Source of the DNA: G963666705 sp963666705
GTDB taxonomy: Bacteria; Pseudomonadota; Alphaproteobacteria; CADEGL01
Direction of reading: 5' to 3'
NCBI GenBank assembly: GCA_963666705.2
Contig: CAXXKO010000017.1
Span: forward strand, 248,001 to 312,000
Length of the DNA stretch: 64,000 nt
Shown: piece after piece, positions 19,438 through 27,876 of the stretch
Numbering within the stretch: position 1 is the first letter of the stretch
How the letters are laid out: the number at the start of each line of letters is the position of its first letter
The notes under the pieces: generated by a model
Told to the model about the DNA's origin: nothing
The model's database searches: none
What the model saw: the letters and a program-made list of their open reading frames with translations, nothing else
Translations under genes and position numbers: made by a program

Positions 19438-20868
19438 TTGTCCAGCCCAGCCGTTGAGCAGACCTCCTTGGCGAAAAAGCTTTTCATCAAGACATACGGC
19501 TGCCAGATGAACGTCTACGACACCGGTCGTATGGCGGACGTGCTTGCACCCCTCGGTTATGGGTTGGTGGACGCGCCGGACGGCGCCGACATCGTCATCC
19601 TCAACACCTGCCACATCCGCGAGAAGGCGAGCGAGAAGGTGTATTCCGAGCTCGGCCGTCTCAAATCCCTGAAGGACGCCCGGGCCGCCGCCGGCGGCCG
19701 CATGCTGGTCGCCGTTGCCGGCTGCGTCGCGCAGGCCGAGGGCGAGGAGGTGACGCGGCGCGCACCCTTCGTGGACATGGTGTTCGGCCCCCAGACCTAT
19801 CACCGCCTGCCGGCGATGGTGGCGCGCGCGGTGAAGCAGGCCGGACCGGGGCGGACGGTCGATACGGCGTTCCCGGCCGAGCCCAAGTTCGGCCGCCTGC
19901 CGGCGCCGGGGCGGGCCGCTGGCGTCTGCGCCTTCCTCACCGTTCAGGAGGGGTGCGACAGGTTCTGCGCCTTCTGCGTCGTGCCCTATACGCGGGGCAC
20001 GGAGTATTCGCGGCCCGTCGCCGAGGTTCTCGCCGAGGCGCGGGCGTTGGTGGGCGCCGGGGCGCGGGAGGTCACGCTTCTCGGCCAGAACGTCAATGCC
20101 TACCACGGCGCCGGGGACGATGGCGGCGAGACCGGCCTCGGCGGCCTGATCGCGCGTCTCGCCGAAATCGAAGGCTTGGCGCGCATCCGCTACACCACGT
20201 CCCATCCGCGCGATGTGGACGACACCTTGATCGCGGCCCACGCCCAGGTGCCGGCGCTCATGCCCTTCCTTCACCTCCCGGTTCAGTCGGGATCGGATCG
20301 CGTGCTCGCCGCCATGAACCGCCAGCATACCGCCGATGACTACAGGCGAACCGTCGAACGCCTGCGCCGCGCGCGGCCCGATCTCGCCCTGTCTTCGGAT
20401 TTCATCGTCGGCTACCCGGGCGAGACCGATGCCGAGTTCGAGGACACCCTGCGCCTCGCGCGCGAGGTCGGCTTCGCCCAGGCCTATTCGTTCAAGTACA
20501 GCCCGCGACCCGGCACGCCCGCGGCGGGAGCGCCGGGGCAGGTGCCCGAGGCCGTCAAGGCCGCGCGCCTGGCCCGCCTCCAGACTCTCCTCGCCACCCT
20601 CCAGGCCAGCTACAACGCGGCTTCGGTCGGGCGCCGCATGGAGGTTCTCCTCGACCGGCGTGGCCGCCGGCCGGGCCAGCTCGTCGGGCGCGGCCCATAC
20701 ATGCAGGCAGTCCACGTCGATGCGCCGGAAGGTCGGCTCGGGGGTATCGTTGCGGTCCGCATCGTGGCGGCGCATCCCAACAGCCTGGCCGGCGTGGTGG
20801 AGCATGCCGGCGGCCGCAAAACCGGCCGCGGCGCGGCGGCGGCGCAAACAGCGGAGGTGGGTGTTTGA
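19438..20868 (+). CDS. miaB: tRNA-2-methylthio-N6-dimethylallyladenosine synthase MiaB
   Basis: Radical-SAM methylthiotransferase acting on i6A37 of tRNA. The N-terminal cluster domain has KTYGCQMNVYDTGRM, LNTCHIREKASEKV and AGCVAQAEGEE. The radical SAM motif is EGCDRFCAFCVVPYTRG near residue 170, and a TRAM RNA-binding domain closes the protein (MEVLLDRRGRRPGQLVGRG). An in-frame TGA immediately precedes TTG 19438 and no ATG exists before the first conserved Cys, so translation must start at a TTG (19438, or less likely 19468). The 476 residues fit the family. First gene of a miaB-phoH-ybeY-corC-lnt block seen also in enterobacteria. Confidence 0.95.
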   Translation: MSSPAVEQTSLAKKLFIKTYGCQMNVYDTGRMADVLAPLGYGLVDAPDGADIVILNTCHIREKASEKVYSELGRLKSLKDARAAAGGRMLVAVAGCVAQAEGEEVTRRAPFVDMVFGPQTYHRLPAMVARAVKQAGPGRTVDTAFPAEPKFGRLPAPGRAAGVCAFLTVQEGCDRFCAFCVVPYTRGTEYSRPVAEVLAEARALVGAGAREVTLLGQNVNAYHGAGDDGGETGLGGLIARLAEIEGLARIRYTTSHPRDVDDTLIAAHAQVPALMPFLHLPVQSGSDRVLAAMNRQHTADDYRRTVERLRRARPDLALSSDFIVGYPGETDAEFEDTLRLAREVGFAQAYSFKYSPRPGTPAAGAPGQVPEAVKAARLARLQTLLATLQASYNAASVGRRMEVLLDRRGRRPGQLVGRGPYMQAVHVDAPEGRLGGIVAVRIVAAHPNSLAGVVEHAGGRKTGRGAAAAQTAEVGV

Positions 20869-21905
20869 CATCGGTATCGCCCTCCCGGGCCGGCAAGCCG
20901 CTTCACCTGCAATTCGACGACAACCGCCTTTTGCCGGCGCTCTATGGCGAGCATGACGAGCATCTCGCCCGGCTCGAGCAGCGCCTGGGTGTTTCCATCG
21001 TCCCGCGCGGCAACGTCCTGGCGATCTCGGGGTCGGAGGAAGCGGCGGAGGTGGCGCGGACGGCGTTGCGCCGGCTTTACGGCCGCCTGAAGAGCGGCGG
21101 CATCGTGGAGATGGGCGATGTGGACGCCGCCGCCAGGTTCGCGGCCGGGCCCGTGCCGGCGCAGGTGTCGGCCGGGCACCGAACGGGCGCCGGCGGGGAC
21201 GAGCAGGGGGAGCTCACGATCCTGACCCGGCGGCGGCCGGTCTCGCCACGCTCGCCCAACCAGGCCGCCTACCTGCGCGCCCTCGCCGACTACGAGCTCG
21301 TGTTCGCGCTCGGGCCCGCCGGCACGGGCAAGACCTACCTCGCCGTCGCCACCGCCGTTTCCATGCTGTTCCTGGGCCGGGTGGATCGCATCATCCTGTC
21401 GCGGCCGGCGGTCGAGGCCGGCGAGCGTCTCGGCTTCCTGCCCGGCGACTTGCGCGACAAGGTCGATCCCTATCTGCGCCCACTTTACGACGCCCTGGAG
21501 GACATGCTGCCCACCGATCAGGTGGCCAAGAGGCTCGAGAATGGCCAGATCGAGGTCGCGCCCCTCGCCTTCATGCGGGGCCGGACCCTGTCGAACGCGG
21601 TGGTCATCCTCGACGAGGCCCAGAACACGACCCCCGTGCAGATGAAGATGCTGCTGACCCGCCTGGGCGAACGGTCCCGCATGGTGGTCACGGGGGACCT
21701 GACCCAGGTCGACCTCCCCTCCGGGGTGCGCTCGGGCCTCGATGATGCGCTCGAAACCGTCGGCCACGTCGAGGGCGTGAAGATCGTCCGCTTCACGGAC
21801 AACGATGTCGTCCGCCACCCGCTGGTGACCGAGATCGTGCGGGCCTACGAGGCGCGCGGGCGCCGCCGCCGCGAAGACTCGGCCTCGGGGGAGGGCGGCG
21901 AATGA
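20865..21905 (+). CDS. PhoH-like ATPase (YbeZ type)
   Basis: Cytosolic P-loop ATPase of 346 residues, linked to RNA metabolism and to YbeY. Walker A is GPAGTGKTYLA near residue 150 and Walker B VVILDEAQNTTPVQ near 245; a KH-like N-terminal region precedes them. The start must be TTG 20865: a strong GGAGGTGG lies five bases upstream inside miaB, and no ATG or GTG in this frame is better placed. It overlaps miaB by 4 bases and ybeY by 4. Confidence 0.93.
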   Translation: MTSVSPSRAGKPLHLQFDDNRLLPALYGEHDEHLARLEQRLGVSIVPRGNVLAISGSEEAAEVARTALRRLYGRLKSGGIVEMGDVDAAARFAAGPVPAQVSAGHRTGAGGDEQGELTILTRRRPVSPRSPNQAAYLRALADYELVFALGPAGTGKTYLAVATAVSMLFLGRVDRIILSRPAVEAGERLGFLPGDLRDKVDPYLRPLYDALEDMLPTDQVAKRLENGQIEVAPLAFMRGRTLSNAVVILDEAQNTTPVQMKMLLTRLGERSRMVVTGDLTQVDLPSGVRSGLDDALETVGHVEGVKIVRFTDNDVVRHPLVTEIVRAYEARGRRRREDSASGEGGE

Positions 21906-22423
21906 ACGCGGCCACCGGCGCCGAGGTGGGCGTGAACCTGGTCCATGGGGCGTGGGCGCGGGCCATCGACGATGTGGAAGGGGTCTGCCGCCGGGCCGCT
22001 CGGGCGGCGCTCGAGGCGGCGGGGAGCCCGGCGCCGGGTGTTGAGATCAGCGTGGCGCTCGCCGACGATGTCGTCTTGCGCGACCTCAACGCCCGCTACC
22101 GCGGCCGCGATCGGCCGACCGACGTGTTGTCCTTCCCCGATGGCGGCGCGGCGCGGCCGGGCGCCGGCCCCGCCGGCCCGCCCATCCTGCTTGGCGACGT
22201 CGTGATCTCGTACGAGCGGGCCAATGCCGACGCGCTGGCCGCAAGCCTGCCCCTGGCCGACCGGCTGAGCCATCTCGTGGTGCACGGCGTCCTGCATCTG
22301 CTCGGTCACGATCACGAGGCCGAGGCCGAGGCCGCGATCATGGAGGGGTTGGAATCCGGTGCGCTGGCCCGCCTGCGCATCGCGGACCCGTACGACGGCC
22401 GGGAAGTGGTGCCCGAGTCATGA
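21902..22423 (+). CDS. ybeY: Endoribonuclease YbeY (16S rRNA maturation)
   Basis: Zinc-dependent RNase for 16S rRNA 3' maturation and ribosome quality control. The metal-binding HGVLHLLGHDH (H-x3-H-x5-H) lies near residues 127-137, preceded by TDVLSFP. Length 173 residues. ATG 21902 overlaps the phoH stop and its own stop overlaps the next ATG, so the three are translationally coupled. Confidence 0.95.
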   Translation: MNAATGAEVGVNLVHGAWARAIDDVEGVCRRAARAALEAAGSPAPGVEISVALADDVVLRDLNARYRGRDRPTDVLSFPDGGAARPGAGPAGPPILLGDVVISYERANADALAASLPLADRLSHLVVHGVLHLLGHDHEAEAEAAIMEGLESGALARLRIADPYDGREVVPES

Positions 22424-23337
22424 GCGAGGACTCCCAAAGTAGAAAGCCCCGTGAGAACGGGGCGATCGGGAATACATCCGTCGTCGATGCGCTGGTGGGC
22501 TGGCTCCGCGGCCTGCGCTGGGGGCGGAACGGCGAGGCCTCGCTGCGCGACAGCCTCGAGGAGCTGATCGAGGAATATGACGAGGCCGAGGTGCCGGTCG
22601 ATCCGGACGAGCGCCAGATCCTGCGCAACGTCCTCAACCTGCACGAGCTCACAGCCGAGGACGTGATGATTCCGCGCGTCGATATCGTGGCCGTGGAAGT
22701 CTCCGCTTCCCTCGACGAGCTGACGGGGCTGATCGGCGAGAAGGCCCATTCGCGCATGCCGGTCTATCGCGGCTCCCTCGACGAAGTCCTCGGCTTCGTC
22801 CACATCAAGGACGTGATGGCGATCTGGGACCGCAAGGACAGCTTCGACCTCGGCGCCATCATGCGCGAGATACTGTTCGTGGCACCCTCCATGCCCGTGC
22901 TCGACCTGCTGCTCCAGATGCGTCTGTCCCGGGTGCACATGGCCCTGGTGGTCGATGAGTTCGGCGGCATCGACGGCCTTGTGACCATCGAGGACCTGGT
23001 GGAGGAGATCGTCGGCGAGATCGAGGACGAGCACGAAAAAGATGCGGGCCCCCAGCTCACGCCGCGCGCCGACGGCACACTCGTCGCCGACGCCCGCGCG
23101 AGCCTGGAGGCGTTCGAGGAGCTCACCGGGCCGGTCTTCGACGCGGAGGAGCACGAGGAGATCGATACGCTCGGCGGCCTCGTCTTCTCGCTGGCGGGGC
23201 GGGTGCCGGGGCGGGGCGAGCTGATCGCCCATCCGACGGGCCTCGAGTTCGAGGTCCTGGAGGCGGATCCGCGGCATATCAAGCGCCTGCGCGTGCGCAA
23301 TCTGCCGCAAGGACCCCGCCCCAGCCCCGGGAAATGA
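22420..23337 (+). CDS. CBS-domain protein of the CorC/TlyC (YbeX) family
   Basis: Cytosolic protein of 305 residues. Two CBS domains lie at about residues 75-200 (TAEDVMIPRVDIVAVEVSAS and HMALVVDEFGGIDGLVTIEDL). A CorC_HlyC domain covers residues 215-300, where DTLGGLVFSLAGRVP is typical. The membrane DUF21 domain found in longer paralogues is absent, so this is the YbeX class. It is coupled to ybeY by ATGA overlap and followed by lnt after 4 bases. Its proposed roles in magnesium/cobalt efflux or ribosome metabolism are family knowledge. Confidence 0.92.
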   Translation: MSEDSQSRKPRENGAIGNTSVVDALVGWLRGLRWGRNGEASLRDSLEELIEEYDEAEVPVDPDERQILRNVLNLHELTAEDVMIPRVDIVAVEVSASLDELTGLIGEKAHSRMPVYRGSLDEVLGFVHIKDVMAIWDRKDSFDLGAIMREILFVAPSMPVLDLLLQMRLSRVHMALVVDEFGGIDGLVTIEDLVEEIVGEIEDEHEKDAGPQLTPRADGTLVADARASLEAFEELTGPVFDAEEHEEIDTLGGLVFSLAGRVPGRGELIAHPTGLEFEVLEADPRHIKRLRVRNLPQGPRPSPGK

Positions 23338-23341
23338 CCGC

Positions 23342-24940
23342 TTGACGGTCCTGATCGTGCGCGCCGGCCGGCTCGGCCGGGCCGTCGCCGGACTCTCGGG
23401 CTGGCGCCGCTACGGCCTCGCCGCGGCGCTCGGCGCGGTTGGCGCGGCGGCGTTACCGCCGGCCCACGCGGTTTTCCTGCTGGTCCCGGCCTTCACCGGC
23501 CTGGCCTGGCTGATCGCGGGCGCCGGCACCGCCCGCAGGCCGGCGCGCGCCGCGTTCGCGGCCGGCTGGTGGTTCGGCTTCGGCTATTTCGTCGCCGGGC
23601 TCTATTGGCTGTCCCTTGCGCTACTGACCGACGCCGAGAGGTTCGGCTGGCTGGTGCCGTTCGCGGTTCCGAGCATCGCCGCCGGCCTGGCCCTGTTCTG
23701 CGGCGCGGCGTCCCTGGCCGTCCACCTTTCGCGAGCGCGAGGAGTCGGCCTGGTGCTGGCGCTGGCCGTGGCCTGGACCGCGGCGGACTGGCTGCGGGGC
23801 GTCGTGTTGACCGGATTCCCGTGGAATCTTGTCGGCACGGCCTGGGCCTATTCCGATTCGATGATCCAGGCGACGGCGCTGACCGGGATCCACGGGCTCG
23901 GGCTCCTCACCGTTGCCGTGGCCGCCGCGCCGGCGGTCCTCGACCGTGTGACGGCGGTGCCGGGAGACGCCGGGCGCCGGGCAATCCGTGTGTTGGCCGC
24001 GGCCGCGGCCGCCGTGGCGCTGGTCTGGGCGGGCGGGGCGCTGAGGCTCGGCTCGGCCCCGCCGCTCGCTGCCGCCGCCATGGTGCCGGGGGTCCAGTTG
24101 CGGCTGGTACAGGCGAACATCTTCCAGAACCACAAATGGCGCGCCGATCTTCGCGCCGCGAACCTCTCGCGGCATCTCAGCATGACCGTGGCGCCCGGTT
24201 TCGAGGAGGCGACCCATGTGATCTGGCCGGAAACGGCCGCGCCGTTCGTCCTCACCGCCGATGCCGAGCGCCGTGCCGCCGTCGCCGCCGTCGCCGCCGT
24301 CGCGCCGCCGGGTGGCCTCCTCATCACCGGCGCGCCGCGCATGACGGCGGCGCGCGACCGGATCTGGAACTCGCTGGTGGCCATCGACGAGGCGGCGGCC
24401 ATCGTCGGCGTCTACGACAAGTTCCACCTCGTTCCTTTCGGCGAGTACGTCCCCCTGCGCGACTGGGTCGGAATCGCCAAGCTCACCCACGGTGCGGTGG
24501 AATTTTCCGCGGGACCCGGCCCCCGCACGCTGCGCCTGCCCGGCTTGCCGCCGGTAAGCCCGCTGATCTGTTACGAGGTGATTTTCCCGGGCCGCGTGCT
24601 CGACGCCGAAGACAGGCCCGACTGGCTGCTCAATATCACCAACGACGCCTGGTTCGGCATCAGCGCCGGCCCCTACCAGCATTTCGCGGCGGCCCGCCTG
24701 CGCGCCGTCGAAGAGGGCCTGCCCCTCGTCCGGGTCGCCAATACGGGCATCTCCGCGGTCGTCGACCCCTATGGCCGCGTGGTCGCCTCCCTCGGCCTCG
24801 GCCGGCGCGGGGTGGTCGATTCGCCGTTGCCGCTGCCCCTTGCCGGGCTTACGCCTTACGCTGCCCTGGGCGACTGGGGCCTGCTCCTCTTGCTTGCCGT
24901 CACCGCCCTTGGCGCTGTATATTTCTCCCGCACTACGTGA
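23342..24940 (+). CDS. lnt: Apolipoprotein N-acyltransferase
   Basis: Inner-membrane enzyme that adds the third acyl chain to lipoproteins. Several transmembrane helices precede a nitrilase-fold domain with the catalytic triad visible: Glu in IWPETAAPF near residue 297, Lys in YDKFHLVPFGEY near 359, Cys in LICYEVIFPG near 411. NITNDAWFG is also typical. Length is 532 residues. The start is TTG 23342, the first possible codon after the corC stop; GTG 23357 is an alternative. Last gene of the ybeZYX-lnt block. Confidence 0.94.
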   Translation: MTVLIVRAGRLGRAVAGLSGWRRYGLAAALGAVGAAALPPAHAVFLLVPAFTGLAWLIAGAGTARRPARAAFAAGWWFGFGYFVAGLYWLSLALLTDAERFGWLVPFAVPSIAAGLALFCGAASLAVHLSRARGVGLVLALAVAWTAADWLRGVVLTGFPWNLVGTAWAYSDSMIQATALTGIHGLGLLTVAVAAAPAVLDRVTAVPGDAGRRAIRVLAAAAAAVALVWAGGALRLGSAPPLAAAAMVPGVQLRLVQANIFQNHKWRADLRAANLSRHLSMTVAPGFEEATHVIWPETAAPFVLTADAERRAAVAAVAAVAPPGGLLITGAPRMTAARDRIWNSLVAIDEAAAIVGVYDKFHLVPFGEYVPLRDWVGIAKLTHGAVEFSAGPGPRTLRLPGLPPVSPLICYEVIFPGRVLDAEDRPDWLLNITNDAWFGISAGPYQHFAAARLRAVEEGLPLVRVANTGISAVVDPYGRVVASLGLGRRGVVDSPLPLPLAGLTPYAALGDWGLLLLLAVTALGAVYFSRTT

Positions 24941-24958
24941 AATCCGAATGTTATATAA

Positions 24959-25004
24959 ATTGTCACACAATCTAGTTGACTGAATAAGGTTGTATGTATA
25001 CACA
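24959..25004 (+). promoter_or_regulatory. Promoter with palindrome ahead of the HTH regulator gene
   Basis: The gap after lnt is strikingly AT-rich for this genome. ATTGT-CAC-ACAAT at 24959-24971 is a perfect inverted repeat with 5-base arms. It abuts a -35-like TTGACT at 24976-24981, with TATACA at 24997-25002 (15-base spacer) or TACACA at 24999-25004 (17-base spacer). The palindrome position suggests an operator, possibly for the gene's own product; this is inference. Confidence 0.5.
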
Positions 25005-25056
25005 CGGTCTAAGCTGTCTTACGGCAAACTTTAAGCCAAGTATATAAAGGTAACAC

Positions 25057-25536
25057 ATGCCAGCGAATTTGCCCCAATCCGAATCACCCTCCGGTCGCGG
25101 CCGGGGCCGCGGCGGGCGGCCGAGGCCCGTCGATGTTCATGTCGGCAGCCGTGTTCGCCTCCGCCGGACGATGCTGGGCTTGAGCCAGGAAAAGCTCGGC
25201 GAGGCCATCAGCCTGACTTTCCAACAAGTGCAGAAATACGAGCGCGGCGCCAATCGCATCGGCGCCAGCCGGCTGTACGAGTTGAGCCAGGTGCTCGAGG
25301 TTCCGGTCTCGTTCTTCTTCGACGACATGCCGACCGAGCTGACCACCGCGGAAGGTCGGCGGACGGCGGGCTTGGCCGATACCACCCAGTCGTCCTATGG
25401 CGCCGATCCCATGACCAAGCGGGAAACGCTCGAGCTCGTCCGAGCCTACTACCGCATTACCGATCCGGGGGTCCGGAAGAAGCTGTTCGAATTGACCAAA
25501 TCAATGGCCAAGGCGAGCGACGCCGCCCGCGCCTGA
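25057..25536 (+). CDS. XRE/Cro-CI family HTH transcriptional regulator
   Basis: Small DNA-binding protein of 159 residues. An HTH_3 domain occupies residues 28-85 (GSRVRLRRTMLGLSQEKLGE, then the recognition helix LTFQQVQKYERGANRI and SRLYELSQVLEVPVSFFFDD). It is preceded by a Gly/Arg-rich, disordered N-terminus. This type, placed between lnt and metK, is conserved across alphaproteobacteria; I cannot name its regulon. ATG 25057 has AAAGG five to six bases upstream. It has its own AT-rich promoter region. Confidence 0.9.
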   Translation: MPANLPQSESPSGRGRGRGGRPRPVDVHVGSRVRLRRTMLGLSQEKLGEAISLTFQQVQKYERGANRIGASRLYELSQVLEVPVSFFFDDMPTELTTAEGRRTAGLADTTQSSYGADPMTKRETLELVRAYYRITDPGVRKKLFELTKSMAKASDAARA

Positions 25537-25593
25537 ACCTCCCGCTTCCGTCGGTGAAAGCACTTGACGGCGGAATCAAAGATTGCGACAAGA

Positions 25594-25628
25594 CCCGGCC
25601 TGTTGCTTTGTGAAGGCAGCGGGCCGGG
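25594..25628 (+). promoter_or_regulatory. Strong hairpin in the metK upstream region
   Basis: A 13-base-pair stem (left arm 25594-25606, right arm 25616-25628, GC-rich with two G-U pairs) closes a 9-base loop. It is not followed by a T run, so it is a poor classical terminator. It could end the regulator transcript or begin a structured metK leader. Confidence 0.45.
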
Positions 25629-25728
25629 GGCGTTTCGCTCGATTCCAAGGGTTGCCGGTTGGGCGCGAATTGGGCCGGATGACAGGTTGGGCGGCCTCGC
25701 CTCGTGAACGGCGGCGGGGGTCGTCGGG

Positions 25729-25770
25729 CCTCGGCGCTCCACACGCAAATTCGTTCCGTAGGAGCCGAGG
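25729..25770 (+). promoter_or_regulatory. Hairpin covering the metK ribosome binding region
   Basis: CCTCGG(CG)CTCC at 25729-25740 can pair with GGAGCCGAGG at 25761-25770 around a 20-base loop. The right arm holds both possible ribosome binding sequences (GGAG and GAGG) six to twelve bases before the metK ATG, so pairing would hide them. I see no match to the known SAM-II or SAM/SAH consensus. Confidence 0.4.
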
Positions 25771-25776
25771 CTGGCC

Positions 25777-26946
25777 ATGGCTGACTTTACATTTGCGAGC
25801 GAATCGGTTTCCGAGGGCCATCCTGACAAGGTCTGCGACCGGATCTCGGACGCCATCGTGGATACCTTCCTGACGGCTGACCCTCATGCCCGGGTCGCGG
25901 TGGAGACGCTGGTGACGACCAATCGCATCGTGCTCGCGGGCGAGACGCGCGGGCCGACGAGCATCACCCACGGGCATCTGGAGGAGGTGGCGCGGTCCTG
26001 CGTGCGTGAAATCGGCTACGAACAGGACGGCTTCCATTGGCAAAAGGCCGAGGTCGAGGTCTACACCCATGCCCAGTCCTCCGACATCGCCATGGGCGTC
26101 GATGCCGGCGGCAACAAGGACGAGGGGGCCGGCGATCAGGGCATCATGTTCGGCTATGCCTGCCGCGAGACCGACGTGCTCATGCCCGCGCCGATCTATT
26201 ACGCCCACGAGATACTGCGCTCGCTGGCCGAGGCGCGCCACTCGGGCGCCGAGCCCGGATTGGGTCCGGACGCCAAGAGCCAGGTCAGCCTGCTCTATGT
26301 CGATGGCAAGCCGTGCCGCGCCACGTCCGTCGTGGTCTCGACCCAGCACGCCGCCCACCTCGACCAGGAGCAGGTGCGCGAGATCGTGCGGCCCCACGTC
26401 CTCAACGTCCTCCCGAAGGGCTGGATGTGCGAGGAGGAGAGCTTCTACGTCAACCCGACCGGGCGCTTCGTCATCGGCGGGCCGGACGGCGACGCCGGCG
26501 TGACCGGGCGCAAGATCATCGTCGACACCTATGGCGGGGCGGCCCCCCACGGCGGCGGCGCCTTCTCGGGCAAGGACCCCACCAAGGTCGACCGCTCGGC
26601 GGCCTACGCCGCTCGCTTTCTCGCCAAGAACGTGGTCGCGGCCGGGCTCGCCGATCGCTGTAACATCCAGCTCAGCTACGCCATCGGTGTCTCCAAGCCC
26701 CTCTCCATCTACGTCGATACATACGGCACCGGCCAGGTGGACGAGGGCAGGCTGTCGGCGATGCTCGGCGAGGTCATGGATTTGAGCCCGCGCGGCATCC
26801 GCGAGCGGCTGGCGCTCAGCCGGCCGATCTATGCGCGGACGGCCGCCTACGGTCATTTCGGCCGCGCGCCCGAGACCGACGGCGGCTTCTCCTGGGAGCG
26901 CCTCGACCTCGTCGAAGACCTCAAATCGGCCTTGAACGGGGGCTGA
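25777..26946 (+). CDS. metK: S-adenosylmethionine synthetase
   Basis: Makes S-adenosylmethionine from methionine and ATP. All signature segments are present: the N-terminal ESVSEGHPDKVCDRISDAIVD, GAGDQGIMFGYA near residue 117 and GGGAFSGKDPTKVDRSAAY near 260. The 389 residues match the family. The 240-base upstream gap contains two strong hairpins, one over the ribosome binding site, hinting at post-transcriptional control. trmB follows after 11 bases. Confidence 0.97.
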   Translation: MADFTFASESVSEGHPDKVCDRISDAIVDTFLTADPHARVAVETLVTTNRIVLAGETRGPTSITHGHLEEVARSCVREIGYEQDGFHWQKAEVEVYTHAQSSDIAMGVDAGGNKDEGAGDQGIMFGYACRETDVLMPAPIYYAHEILRSLAEARHSGAEPGLGPDAKSQVSLLYVDGKPCRATSVVVSTQHAAHLDQEQVREIVRPHVLNVLPKGWMCEEESFYVNPTGRFVIGGPDGDAGVTGRKIIVDTYGGAAPHGGGAFSGKDPTKVDRSAAYAARFLAKNVVAAGLADRCNIQLSYAIGVSKPLSIYVDTYGTGQVDEGRLSAMLGEVMDLSPRGIRERLALSRPIYARTAAYGHFGRAPETDGGFSWERLDLVEDLKSALNGG

Positions 26947-26957
26947 GCGGGCCCGTC

Positions 26958-27662
26958 GTGGCGTCGGAGGGCGGGCGCCGCCGTCCCACCCTCTATGGCC
27001 GGCGGCGCGGCCGCCGCCTGCGCCCCGGGCGCGAGGCCTTGCTGGCCGAGCTGTTGCCGCGGCTTGCCGTCCCGTTGCCGCCCGACCGCGGCCGCTTCGA
27101 CCCCGGCGCCCTGTTCGCCGGCGGCGTGTCCGAAGTCCAGCTCGAGATCGGTTTCGGCGCGGGCGAGCATCTCGCCGCCCAGGCGGCCGCCAACCCGCGC
27201 ATCGGTTTCATCGGCTGCGAGCCCTACATCAACGGCGTGGCCAGCCTCCTCGCGCGGATCGAGCGCGAAGCGATCGAGAACATTCGCCTGTTGGCCGACG
27301 ATTCGAGGCCCCTGCTCGGCGCCCTCGCCGAGTCCTCGATCGGTCGCGCCTTCATCCTGTTTCCCGATCCCTGGCCCAAGGCGCGGCATCACAAGCGGCG
27401 CATCGTCTCGCGCCCGACCCTCGATGCCCTGGCGTTCGCCCTTGCCGCCGGGGCCGAGCTGCGCCTCGCCACGGACGATGCCGGCTATGCCGAATGGATG
27501 CTGGCGCACGCGGCGCTCCATCCGTCGTTCCAATGGCTCGCGCGCTCGCCGCGCGACTGGCGCCAGCGGCCTCCCGACTGGCCGCCAACGCGCTACGAGC
27601 AGAAGGCGGCGGCGGCGGGCCGCGGATCCGTATTCCTGCGATTTTGTCGCCGCCCGCACTGA
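26958..27662 (+). CDS. trmB: tRNA (guanine-N7-)-methyltransferase
   Basis: SAM-dependent methylation of G46 in tRNA. The SAM motif LEIGFGAGEHLAAQ lies near residue 63, the FIGCEPYINGVASLL region near 90 and the signature FPDPWPKARHHKRRIV near 133. Length is 234 residues with a basic N-terminus. The start is GTG 26958, eleven bases after the metK stop. Confidence 0.95.
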   Translation: MASEGGRRRPTLYGRRRGRRLRPGREALLAELLPRLAVPLPPDRGRFDPGALFAGGVSEVQLEIGFGAGEHLAAQAAANPRIGFIGCEPYINGVASLLARIEREAIENIRLLADDSRPLLGALAESSIGRAFILFPDPWPKARHHKRRIVSRPTLDALAFALAAGAELRLATDDAGYAEWMLAHAALHPSFQWLARSPRDWRQRPPDWPPTRYEQKAAAAGRGSVFLRFCRRPH

Positions 27663-27689
27663 GCCGCGCCACGGTCCTCTACAAACCGC

Positions 27690-27717
27690 TTGCGGCGCGG
27701 CCCTGGATCACTATATT
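27690..27717 (+). promoter_or_regulatory. Promoter of the rimP-nusA-infB operon
   Basis: TTGCGG at 27690-27695 and a good -10 hexamer TATATT at 27712-27717 are separated by 16 bases, placing a start near 27724 and a leader of about 150 bases before rimP. Confidence 0.5.
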
Positions 27718-27723
27718 CAGGGA

Positions 27724-27876
27724 CAAATAAATCCCGAATGGGCCGATATTTGAATCGGACCGGCAAAAGGGTGGGCTATGGGCCCGCCTTTCTTATGTTT
27801 TGGGGCTGAATATTTGGGGCCGGAACCCGTATTTGGGGCCTGGTTGCCCCGGCGGGGGCCGGGAGGGTGCGGGCGG
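27724..27876 (+). promoter_or_regulatory. Structured rimP leader
   Basis: The untranslated stretch contains consecutive hairpins: a CCGAT/ATCGG stem near 27742-27758, and a longer bulged stem at about 27766-27792 (AAAGG and TGGGC pairing with GCCCG and CCTTT) followed by TTTCTTATGTTTT. The last resembles an intrinsic terminator or attenuator ahead of the operon. Structured rimP leaders are known in other proteobacteria; whether this belongs to that family needs a covariance search. Confidence 0.45.

Noticed and set aside
25594..25776. Known SAM riboswitch before metK
   Set aside because: I could not find the conserved core of SAM-II or SAM/SAH elements; only hairpins are evident, so it is kept as an unclassified candidate.
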